Shown here: piece by piece, positions 5,480-10,801 of the stretch | Layout: every line of letters starts with the position of its first letter | Numbering within the stretch: position 1 is the stretch's first letter | Origin: Peptoniphilaceae bacterium | Lineage (GTDB): Bacteria; Bacillota; Clostridia; Tissierellales; Peptoniphilaceae | Direction of reading: 5' to 3' | DNA length: 10,801 nt | Assembly (NCBI GenBank): GCA_030152565.1 | Contig: JASLJE010000048.1 | Span: 1 to 10,801 of the forward strand | The notes under the pieces: generated by a model | What the model was told of the DNA's origin: nothing | The model's input: only the letters and a program-made list of their open reading frames with translations | The model's database searches: none | Position numbers and translations under genes: made by a program

Positions 5480-6472
5480 ATGGAGAGAGACTTAAAACAC
5501 AATCAAGAAAAAAGAAGAAAACGTAGGGCCAAGGCAAAAAAACTTAGAAAACTTAAGTTTTGCTTTTTTGGTGTGGCTTTGACGGTTTCTTTTTCTTTTA
5601 TATATAAATATAAATTTACTAATAAAGATTTAGTTAAGGCTAAGGACAGCCAGATAGTAGCCCCAAGAGAAGAAAAAAAATTGGCTAAGAGGGAACAGGC
5701 CTCTAGAGGAGATTTGGCCAATGAAAACAAGGAATTTAACTTAGAATTAAGGGATGGTAAGAAGACAATTGGCTATAGTGACATCTTGCAGGCCTACAAG
5801 AAGGTGGACAAGGAAGGCTATATCTATAGTTCTGACTCTATAGAGAGTAGACAGTTGCTAAAGTTAAATCCAGGAGAGTACATAAAGACCTATGGTTTTA
5901 CTGAAGAGTGGATCAAGGTGAAACATAAATCAGTGGAAGGTTTTGTAAAAAGGGATATAATAAGGTCTATAGATGAAAAAAAACTAAAGGTTATTGATGG
6001 ACATTTGGTAGTTGCCAAGGGCTATGAAGTACCTGAGGATTTCAACTATTCCTTTGATATAGAGACGGAAAGTGCCCTAATGGTAATGCTGGAAAGTATG
6101 AAAAGGGAAGGACTTAACCTAAAGGTAGGTAGGACCTATACAAGTTTTGAAGAGGAAAAAGACTATATAGAAAACAATGACAGTAGCTACCCTAAGCCTA
6201 ATGAATATGAAAGTGAGCTTAGGACAGGTCTGGCAGTAGAGCTATATAATGAAAATACAGATCCTAGGTTGGACAATGGATTTTTAGAGACAGAAGAGGG
6301 TAAATGGATTTTAGAAAATGCCCACAAGTATGGCTTTGTCTTAAGGTATCCAGCTGACAAGGAAGAGGTTACAGGCTTTGCCCAAGATGAAAACATCTTT
6401 AGATTTGTAGGGGTTGATTTGGCCAAAATCATGTATGAAGAGAATTTGACAATGGAAGAGTATTTTAAATAA
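5480..6472 (+). CDS. Membrane-anchored SH3 plus VanY-like (M15B fold) protein, probably catalytically inactive
   Basis: A 330-residue protein: a very basic cytoplasmic N terminus (residues 1-25), one transmembrane or signal-anchor helix (about 26-43), a charged linker, a bacterial SH3-like segment (about 112-162, with YIYSSDS and EEWIKVKHKSVEGFVKRDII), and a C-terminal region (175-330) matching VanY/DacB-type D,D-/L,D-carboxypeptidases. The framework of that family is clear: HLVVAKGYEVP, RTGLAVEL, EEGKWILENAHKYGFVLRYP, TGFAQ and FRFVGVDLAKIM. However the zinc site is gone. The usual SEHQTGLAVD reads SELRTGLAVE (245-254: His to Leu247, Asp to Glu254). The usual EPWHYRYVG reads DENIFRFVG (303-311: His to Ile306, catalytic Glu to Asp303, Trp to Asn305). 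The fold seems kept, so I infer an extracytoplasmic wall-binding or scaffold pseudoenzyme rather than a working peptidase. It lies between murI and murB. No frameshift is seen. Confidence 0.85.
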   Translation: MERDLKHNQEKRRKRRAKAKKLRKLKFCFFGVALTVSFSFIYKYKFTNKDLVKAKDSQIVAPREEKKLAKREQASRGDLANENKEFNLELRDGKKTIGYSDILQAYKKVDKEGYIYSSDSIESRQLLKLNPGEYIKTYGFTEEWIKVKHKSVEGFVKRDIIRSIDEKKLKVIDGHLVVAKGYEVPEDFNYSFDIETESALMVMLESMKREGLNLKVGRTYTSFEEEKDYIENNDSSYPKPNEYESELRTGLAVELYNENTDPRLDNGFLETEEGKWILENAHKYGFVLRYPADKEEVTGFAQDENIFRFVGVDLAKIMYEENLTMEEYFK

Positions 6473-6475
6473 AAT
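6446..6475 (+). promoter_or_regulatory. Candidate promoter for murB inside the end of the VanY-like gene
   Basis: TTGACA (6446-6451, codons Leu-Thr of the upstream gene), 18-bp spacer, TAAAAT (6470-6475, starting at the upstream TAA stop). A 6/6 plus 5/6 match. The start site would fall near 6481-6483, inside the left arm of the terminator hairpin, so transcripts from it would not form that hairpin. Confidence 0.6.
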
Positions 6476-6477
6476 AA

Positions 6478-6509
6478 TCAGAATCAGCTAAAACTGGTTC
6501 TGAATTTTT
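6478..6509 (+). terminator. Intrinsic terminator after the VanY-like gene
   Basis: The 10-base arms TCAGAATCAG (6478-6487) and CTGGTTCTGA (6494-6503) pair with one G-U, with a 6-base loop and five T (6505-6509). The short T tract suggests moderate strength. The murB ribosome site follows at once. Confidence 0.7.
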
Positions 6510-6520
6510 GTGGAGGAATT

Positions 6521-7426
6521 ATGGAAAGTAAACATATAGAAGAGCTTAAAAGTGGTAAGTATGGAGAATGTATAGTAGATGAACCTATGAGAAACCACAC
6601 GACCTTTAAGATAGGCGGACCTGCTGATGTCTTGATGAAACCTAAGAGTGAAGAGGAAATTCAAGCCATAGTAAACTACTGTATACAGGAAGACCTAGAC
6701 CTGATGATAGTAGGTAATGGATCCAATCTTCTAGTTAAGGATGGGGGTATTAGGGGAGTTGTTATCAAGCTTGACAAGAACTTTAATGCTATAGAATTTG
6801 AAGGAAAAAGAGTAAGGGCCCAGGCAGGAGCTCTTTTATCAACTGTTTCTAAGAAGAGTTTTAAAAAGTCCCTAACAGGCATGGAAAGAGTATCTGGTAT
6901 ACCAGCTTCCATAGGAGGGGCTATGACTATGAATGCTGGAGCCTATGGAACAGAGATGAAGGATATAGTAGAGTCTGTAAGATGTATAGACCATGAAGGC
7001 AATATAAAGGAATTTTCCAATGAAGAAATGCACTTTAGATATAGGGGATCAAGGGTGGAAGATGAAGGACTTTTAGTTTTATCAGCAACCTTTGCCTTGG
7101 AAGAAGACGACATGGAAACCATTATGGCAACCTTTGAAGACTATGACCATAGAAGAAGGTCCAAACAACCTTTAGAAAAAGCATCTGCAGGTAGTACATT
7201 TAAAAGACCAGAAGGCCACTATGCCTCTAAACTTATAGATGATGCAGGACTTAGGGGCTTTTCCTATAAGGATGCTCAAGTATCAGAAAAACACTGTGGC
7301 TTTATCATAAATAACGGCCAGGCCAGCTATGAAGATATTCAGGAGCTAATTCACAGGGTTCAGGCCATAGTTGAAGATAAGTATGAAGTTAAACTTGAAA
7401 CTGAGGTGAAGATAGTAGGGGATTAA
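6521..7426 (+). CDS. murB: UDP-N-acetylenolpyruvoylglucosamine reductase MurB
   Basis: A cytosolic FAD enzyme that reduces UDP-GlcNAc-enolpyruvate with NADPH to UDP-MurNAc, the second committed step of peptidoglycan precursor synthesis. It has 301 residues, the size of Bacillus (type II) MurB. FAD-binding parts are NHTTFKIGGPAD (25-36), GNGSNLLVKDGGIRGVVI (65-82) and SGIPASIGGAMTMNAGAYG (125-143). Catalytic residues are R175 in FRYRGSR, the proton donor S225 in ASAGSTFKRP and E295 in ETEVKIVG. GGAGG lies 4 bases before ATG. It starts a tight rightward group with the PHP gene (gap of one base), rapZ, Nudix and whiA, a common Bacillota arrangement. Confidence 0.97.
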   Translation: MESKHIEELKSGKYGECIVDEPMRNHTTFKIGGPADVLMKPKSEEEIQAIVNYCIQEDLDLMIVGNGSNLLVKDGGIRGVVIKLDKNFNAIEFEGKRVRAQAGALLSTVSKKSFKKSLTGMERVSGIPASIGGAMTMNAGAYGTEMKDIVESVRCIDHEGNIKEFSNEEMHFRYRGSRVEDEGLLVLSATFALEEDDMETIMATFEDYDHRRRSKQPLEKASAGSTFKRPEGHYASKLIDDAGLRGFSYKDAQVSEKHCGFIINNGQASYEDIQELIHRVQAIVEDKYEVKLETEVKIVGD

Positions 7427-7427
7427 T

Positions 7428-8171
7428 ATGAAAATATTAAGTGACTACCACAGCCACACTATTTACTCCAGCCTGGGTCATGGCAAGGGGACCATTGAAG
7501 AAAATGTCCAGGCGGCCAGGAAAAAAGGGCTAAGGGAAGTTTGGATAACTGATCACGGTCCAGGCCACTTGTTTTTTGGAATAAAAAGAAGGTATTTAGG
7601 CCAGGTTAGAAAAGAGATAGATAGGCTTAATAGTAAGTATGACGACATAGATATATATTTTGGCCTGGAGGCTAATATTATAGGCTATGATGGAAAAATA
7701 GATGTGGGGGAGAGGGAACTTGCTTATTTAGATGGGCTCAACCTAGGATTTCACTCGGGAGTGAAACCTAGCGGGCCTAGGTCCTTTCTTCTCCTTTTTA
7801 TATTAAATCCTCTAGCCCGTTTAATCAGGCCTATAAGGCCCTGGGTCAGAAGAAAAAACACAGATGCCATGATAGCTGCTGTAAAAAATAATAATATCCA
7901 GCTTATCACCCACCCTTCAGACAAGTTTGACTTGGACTTGAAGCGTTTGGCCCTGGTTTGTGAAAAAGAAGCGACTGCCCTGGAGATCAACTCTTCCCAT
8001 GACCACTTAAGTGAGGAAGAATTAAGGCTACTGAGGGATACAAGGGTAAAGTTTGGCCTGGGCTCAGATGCCCATAGGCCTGAAGGACTAGGAGATTTTA
8101 CCAGGGCCTTGGACAGGATAGAAAGGTCTGGTATAGAACCAGACAGGATAATAAACTTAAAGGAGATCTAA
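7428..8171 (+). CDS. PHP-domain metal-dependent phosphoesterase (YcdX / histidinol-phosphatase-like)
   Basis: A 247-residue protein made of one PHP domain, which is a trinuclear-metal phosphoesterase fold. Metal ligands can be matched in order: H8 and H10 in DYHSHT, H18, D42-H43 in TDHG, E81 in GLEANI, H109 in LGFHSG, H162 in THPSD, and D214 plus H216 in GSDAHRPE. This full set suggests an active phosphatase; the natural substrate is unknown and there is no histidine pathway nearby, so a histidinol phosphatase call would be unsafe. Between H109 and H162 is a basic/hydrophobic insert (about 112-145, FLLLFILNPLARLIRPIRPWVRR in part), probably a lid or membrane-contacting helix. PHP genes of this type often sit between murB and rapZ in clostridia. 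Start: ATG one base after the murB stop with AGGGG upstream; the TAA overlaps the rapZ ATG. Confidence 0.88.
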   Translation: MKILSDYHSHTIYSSLGHGKGTIEENVQAARKKGLREVWITDHGPGHLFFGIKRRYLGQVRKEIDRLNSKYDDIDIYFGLEANIIGYDGKIDVGERELAYLDGLNLGFHSGVKPSGPRSFLLLFILNPLARLIRPIRPWVRRKNTDAMIAAVKNNNIQLITHPSDKFDLDLKRLALVCEKEATALEINSSHDHLSEEELRLLRDTRVKFGLGSDAHRPEGLGDFTRALDRIERSGIEPDRIINLKEI

Positions 8172-9016
8172 TGGAGATAGTAATAATTACTGGGATGAGT
8201 GGGGCTGGCAAGACTTCAGTTATGAATTTATGCCAGGATAATGGCTACTACTGTATGGACAATATGCCACCCCAATTAATTAGGGATTTTTTAGACCTGG
8301 CCAAGTTTTCCATGGTGGAAATAGAAAAGATGGCCTTTGTTATAGATATTAGGGGAGGGGTATTTTTTGAGGATTTCACCACTATAATAGAGAAATTAAA
8401 AAACGATGACTACAATGTTAAAATCATCTATGTAGACTCTGATGACCAGGTTCTTATTAGAAGGTATAAGGAACACAGAAGGCCCCACCCTATGGGGAGA
8501 AACCTACCTTTAGAAGTGGCCATAGAAAATGAAAGGTCCTGTCTGGACCAGGTTAGAAAGATGGCAGACTACCATTTAAATACTTCCAAGTTAAACCTGG
8601 GTCAGTTGAAAACCAAGATTGAAGAGTGGCTGTCTACAGATGGGGAGTTTTATGTACAAGTTACCAGTTTTGGATTTAAACACGGGATTTTAGCTGAGGC
8701 TGATTTGGTTTTTGACGTTAGGTTTATTCCCAATCCCTACTATGATTTAGAGCTAAGGGAGCTTACAGGCAAGGATCAAGCCATCAAGGACTTTATCTTT
8801 AGCTATAGCCAAACAGAGGAGTTTATTTCCAAATTGGAAGAAATGTTAAACTTTTTAATTCCCTTCTATAAGAAGGAGGGCAAGAATAGTTTGGTTGTAG
8901 GAATAGGCTGTACAGGTGGTAGACACAGGTCACCAGCCATAGCTGAAGAATTACATAGAAGACTAAAGAAAAATAATAATGTGGTAGTATACCATCGAGA
9001 GTCTAATATGTGGTAG
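8171..9016 (+). CDS. rapZ: RapZ/YvcJ family nucleotide-binding protein
   Basis: A P-loop protein of 281 residues. In Escherichia coli RapZ is an RNA adapter that controls GlmZ small RNA and so glucosamine-6-phosphate synthesis; in Bacillus subtilis the orthologue YvcJ hydrolyses nucleotides and affects competence. Here the Walker A loop is TGMSGAGKTS (7-16), followed by the family's GYYCMDNMPP (25-34), a Walker B-like FVIDIRGG (56-63), EHRRPHP (101-107), and the C-terminal domain with TSFGFKHG (165-172), RFIPNPYYD (184-192) and GCTGGRHRSP (246-255). These are complete, so both domains should work. AGGAG is 6 bases upstream and the ATG overlaps the stop of the PHP gene by one base, so translation is probably coupled. 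The usual next gene, yvcK, is not there; a 51-base gap with an inverted repeat leads to a Nudix gene. Confidence 0.96.
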   Translation: MEIVIITGMSGAGKTSVMNLCQDNGYYCMDNMPPQLIRDFLDLAKFSMVEIEKMAFVIDIRGGVFFEDFTTIIEKLKNDDYNVKIIYVDSDDQVLIRRYKEHRRPHPMGRNLPLEVAIENERSCLDQVRKMADYHLNTSKLNLGQLKTKIEEWLSTDGEFYVQVTSFGFKHGILAEADLVFDVRFIPNPYYDLELRELTGKDQAIKDFIFSYSQTEEFISKLEEMLNFLIPFYKKEGKNSLVVGIGCTGGRHRSPAIAEELHRRLKKNNNVVVYHRESNMW

Positions 9017-9047
9017 AATATATAATTAATGTACATTTTATATTCTA
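9014..9047. repeat. Inverted repeat filling the rapZ-Nudix gap
   Basis: Perfect 9-base arms TAGAATATA (9014-9022) and TATATTCTA (9039-9047) around 16 bases. The left arm begins at the rapZ stop codon. The spacer and right side hold a separate 10-base palindrome AATGTACATT (9028-9037). All-AT arms and no T tract argue against a terminator; it could be an operator or mRNA processing hairpin, or chance in AT-rich DNA. Confidence 0.45.
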
Positions 9048-9055
9048 TAGTATGA

Positions 9056-9063
9056 GAGGTGAT
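9056..9063 (+). promoter_or_regulatory. Ribosome binding site that decides a TTG start for the Nudix gene
   Basis: GAGGTGAT (9056-9063) is an excellent match to the 16S anti-Shine-Dalgarno. It overlaps the in-frame GTG (9059) and ATG (9062), which are therefore too close to be starts. TTG at 9068 is 8 bases after GAGG, the usual spacing. Confidence 0.75.
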
Positions 9064-9067
9064 GATC

Positions 9068-9469
9068 TTGAAGGAACACAGTGCAGGAGGAGTGGTAATA
9101 AAAAACGGCCAAGTTTTGATGCTTAAAAAGTATTATGGCGATTGGGTTTTGCCTAAGGGGAAGATGGAAAAAGGCGAAACGACTAAGGATACAGCCATAA
9201 GAGAAGTAAGGGAAGAAACGGGCATAGATGCTAAAATTCTAAAAAAAGTTGGATATGCAAAATATATTTATATAAACCAGGAAAGTAAGAAGGTCTATAA
9301 GAGAGTAGACTATTATTTGATGGAAGAATTAGGTGGAAATTTATTGCCCCAAAAAGAAGAGGGATTTTGTCAGGCAGAGTTTATTGACTATAAGAAGGCT
9401 GTAATTTTGTTAAAACATGATTCAGAGAGAAAAATGGTTATAAACGCAATGAGTCTTTTAGGTGATTAG
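9068..9469 (+). CDS. Nudix hydrolase, TTG start
   Basis: A 133-residue hydrolase that cleaves a nucleoside diphosphate linked to another group; the substrate cannot be read from sequence (mutT-type dNTP cleaner, dinucleoside polyphosphatase and RNA 5'-pyrophosphatase are all possible). The Nudix box GX5EX7REUXEEXGU is complete: G31 to E37 (GKMEKGE), then REVREETGI (45-53), with catalytic E49/E50. The N terminus KEHSAGGVVIKNGQVLMLKK is the usual first strand and supports the TTG start at 9068, as does a strong ribosome site. It occupies the place that yvcK holds in most rapZ-whiA loci. In B. subtilis a Nudix gene (yvcI) lies just before yvcJ, so the association is known but the order here differs. 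It is followed by whiA after 11 bases, in one operon. Confidence 0.92.
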   Translation: MKEHSAGGVVIKNGQVLMLKKYYGDWVLPKGKMEKGETTKDTAIREVREETGIDAKILKKVGYAKYIYINQESKKVYKRVDYYLMEELGGNLLPQKEEGFCQAEFIDYKKAVILLKHDSERKMVINAMSLLGD

Positions 9470-9480
9470 TAGGTGATAAT

Positions 9481-10440
9481 ATGTCTTTTTCAAATAGAGT
9501 GAAAAAAGAAGTTTGTAAAAACAAAATCAAAAACAGAATAGAAGCTCTTGTAGAGCTATCATCTATAGTAAAGACTAATGCAAGCATTTCGATAAGAAAT
9601 GCTTTTTATAATATTGTCTTTACTACAGAAAATGAGGATATTAGTGATCGAATCTATAAGCTAATAAAGAAGGTCTATGACTATGAGAGTAAGGTTTCCT
9701 ATCTGGAAAACAACCAGCTCCAAAAGAATGGTATCTATATAATAACCATAGAAGATGAAGATGTGGTCTTGCGCCTACTTAAGGATTCAGGCCTGGATAT
9801 ATATGGATCCTATACAGTAGATGAGGACATTCTTTTGGCTAGGTTAAAATCAGAGTCGGAAAATAAGAGGGCAGCCTATATAAGAGGGTGTTTCCTAGGA
9901 AGTGGGAGTATAGTTGATCCCAACAAGAGTTACCACCTGGAGATTATAGCCAGTAAGAGGGAGGATGTATCCTTGATCCTCAAGGTCTTTTTATCCTTTG
10001 GTATAGATGCCAAGGTAACTAATAGGAAGGATAAGTTTGTAGTCTATGTTAATGAGATGGAAAAGATTTCAGACTTTCTAAATATAGTAGGGGCCAATGG
10101 GGCCATGTTGGAATTGGAAAACATCAGTGCCCTAAAGGACTTGAGAAATAATATAAATAGGCAGGTAAACTGTGATACAGCTAATATTAATAAGACTGTA
10201 AGGGCTGCCCAAAAGCAAATTGAAGAAATCAACTATATAGATAGGTATATAGGAATAGAGAACCTTCCTATGAACCTTCAGGAAATTGCCAAACTGAGAG
10301 TGGCCCATCCGGAAAGCTCTTTGAAAGAGTTGGGAGAAAGGTTGGATCCTCCCCTAGGAAAGTCTGGAGTTAGCCATAGGTTAAAGAAGATAGAAGAGAT
10401 AAGTGACAAGCACAGGAAGAATAAAGAAAAAAACATTTGA
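9481..10440 (+). CDS. whiA: WhiA, LAGLIDADG-like sporulation/division regulator
   Basis: A DNA-binding protein of 319 residues (about 316 in B. subtilis). It is essential for sporulation septation in Streptomyces; in Bacillus it affects cell division and chromosome segregation without a clear regulon. The N-terminal half has the degenerate homing-endonuclease fold: RAAYIRGCFLGSGSIVDP (130-147) with YHLEI following; the catalytic acid of true endonucleases is replaced (GSG rather than GDG), as expected for WhiA. The conserved VNCDTANINKTVRAAQKQI (229-247) follows, then the C-terminal helix-turn-helix (about 262-304) with LPMNLQEIAKLRVAHPESSLKELGE and KSGVSHRLKKI. AGGTGAT at 9471-9477 is the ribosome site. 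It is the last gene of the murB-PHP-rapZ-Nudix group. No terminator follows: the TGA stop lies inside the -35 box of the first rRNA promoter. Confidence 0.96.
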   Translation: MSFSNRVKKEVCKNKIKNRIEALVELSSIVKTNASISIRNAFYNIVFTTENEDISDRIYKLIKKVYDYESKVSYLENNQLQKNGIYIITIEDEDVVLRLLKDSGLDIYGSYTVDEDILLARLKSESENKRAAYIRGCFLGSGSIVDPNKSYHLEIIASKREDVSLILKVFLSFGIDAKVTNRKDKFVVYVNEMEKISDFLNIVGANGAMLELENISALKDLRNNINRQVNCDTANINKTVRAAQKQIEEINYIDRYIGIENLPMNLQEIAKLRVAHPESSLKELGERLDPPLGKSGVSHRLKKIEEISDKHRKNKEKNI

Positions 10441-10472
10441 CATTTTCTACTGGTCTTGCTATTATATAAAAG
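10437..10472 (+). promoter_or_regulatory. rRNA operon promoter P1
   Basis: TTGACA (10437-10442), 17-bp spacer ending in TGc, TATTAT (10460-10465), predicted start G at 10472. An A-rich tract just upstream resembles an UP element. The TGA stop of whiA (10438-10440) is inside the -35 box. Confidence 0.85.
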
Positions 10473-10489
10473 TCAGTTAAATCAAAGCG

Positions 10490-10503
10490 CCTTTGGCCTT
10501 TGG
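10490..10503 (+). repeat. Tandem heptamer CCTTTGG x2 in the rRNA leader
   Basis: CCTTTGG occurs twice head to tail (10490-10496 and 10497-10503), just after CAAAG-CGC-CTTTG (10483-10495), a short hairpin in the leader of P1 transcripts. Meaning unknown. Confidence 0.5.
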
Positions 10504-10520
10504 AAATCTTAAAAAAAGAT

Positions 10521-10557
10521 TTGACAAATTAGTTTTTAACTGCTATTATTATAAATG
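10521..10557 (+). promoter_or_regulatory. rRNA operon promoter P2
   Basis: TTGACA (10521-10526), 17-bp spacer ending in TGc, TATTAT (10544-10549), predicted start G at 10557 in a GTC like P1. A run of seven A lies upstream. Confidence 0.85.
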
Positions 10558-10606
10558 TCCTATGAAAAAGCCAACAAGCTTATTTGATAGAAATATTAAA
10601 AAAGAC

Positions 10607-10642
10607 TTGACAAGCGGATTCATAAGTGATAATATTAATAAG
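10607..10642 (+). promoter_or_regulatory. rRNA operon promoter P3
   Basis: TTGACA (10607-10612), 17-bp spacer ending in TGa, TAATAT (10630-10635), predicted start G at 10642, again in a GTC. Six A lie upstream. GATAAT in a 15-bp register is a less likely reading. Confidence 0.75.
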
Positions 10643-10658
10643 TCGTCAAAACGACGAC
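10642..10658 (+). other. Stem-loop at the predicted 5' end of the P3 rRNA leader
   Basis: GTCGTC (10642-10647), loop AAAAC, GACGAC (10653-10658): a perfect 6-bp GC-containing stem with no T tract, starting at the predicted first base of P3 transcripts. The rest of the leader to about 10734 (some 75 bases) is AT-rich; I see no boxA antitermination sequence in it. Confidence 0.6.
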
Positions 10659-10734
10659 ATGAACCTAAACAAATTAAATACGTTAATAACTTTGAGTTAA
10701 ATAATTCAGATTTAAATACAGAGTCAGATTAAAC

Positions 10735-10801
10735 TTTTTATTGAGAGTTTGATCCTGGCTCAGGACAAACGCTGGCGGCGTGCATAACACATGCAAGTCG
10801 A
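10735..10801 (+). rRNA. rrs: 16S ribosomal RNA, 5' end only
   Basis: The conserved 16S start is unmistakable: GAGAGTTTGATCCTGGCTCA from 10743, then the conserved ACGCTGGCGGCGTGC segment and CACATGCAAGTCGA at the window edge. The mature 5' end is placed near 10735 by analogy with Bacillus and is approximate by several bases. About 67 of some 1,500 bases are present. The GGCGGCGTGCATAACACATGC variant fits Bacillota but is too short to name a genus. Confidence 0.97.

Noticed and set aside
7751..7990. 79-codon minus-strand frame inside the PHP gene
   Set aside because: It is a shadow of the PHP gene with no ribosome site or promoter and no family likeness.
9481..10440. WhiA as an active LAGLIDADG homing endonuclease
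   Set aside because: The acidic catalytic position is replaced (LGSGS) and the C-terminal WhiA helix-turn-helix is present, as in all WhiA regulators.
10493..10732. 79-codon plus-strand open frame between whiA and 16S
   Set aside because: It spans rRNA promoters P2 and P3 and the leader hairpin, has no family likeness and lacks a good ribosome site; it is a chance frame in AT-rich DNA.

Overview
The window is an AT-rich, gene-dense stretch of a low-GC Gram-positive chromosome (Bacillota). The evidence is Veg, WhiA, RapZ, a two-component IspE/MurI cell-wall block, AGGAGG-type ribosome binding sites, extended -10 sigma-A promoters and the 5' end of a 16S rRNA gene. The redox-type small proteins (YruB-like glutaredoxin, DUF1858 disulfide protein) suggest an anaerobic clostridial or tissierellid lineage, but I cannot name a genus. 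The content is mostly housekeeping; I see no CRISPR array, insertion sequence, phage gene or tRNA.

Left part (1-3357): the 3' part of rsmA (16S rRNA dimethyltransferase), then a glutaredoxin-like gene ending in a strong two-way terminator. A GNAT acetyltransferase and a DUF1858 protein lie on the minus strand. From a divergent promoter region an M18 aminopeptidase gene reads rightwards. In Bacillus the rsmA-(yabG)-veg-ispE order is compact; here four unrelated genes lie between rsmA and veg.

Middle part (3358-7426): veg is preceded by two near-perfect sigma-A promoters 40 bp apart and followed by an intrinsic terminator. No separate promoter is visible for ispE and murI (overlapping TAATG junction), so they probably depend on read-through. 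Then comes a membrane-anchored SH3 plus VanY-like protein whose metal ligands all appear to be substituted, and murB, which has a promoter inside the end of the previous gene.

Right part (7428-10801): murB is followed closely by a PHP-domain phosphoesterase, rapZ, a Nudix hydrolase (probably TTG start) and whiA. This is the conserved Bacillota rapZ-yvcK-whiA locus, but yvcK is not at its usual place and the Nudix gene is there instead. The whiA stop codon overlaps the -35 box of the first of three rRNA promoters. Their predicted G start sites are spaced exactly 85 bp apart, and the 16S gene starts about 93 bp after the last.

Functionally the window links peptidoglycan precursor supply (MurI: D-glutamate; MurB: UDP-MurNAc; a possible wall-binding pseudo-peptidase), isoprenoid synthesis (IspE, leading to undecaprenyl carrier), ribosome biogenesis (RsmA, 16S) and growth/division regulators (RapZ, WhiA). 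The items most worth following up are the apparently dead VanY-like protein, the yvcK-less rapZ-whiA locus, and the regular triple rRNA promoter array.
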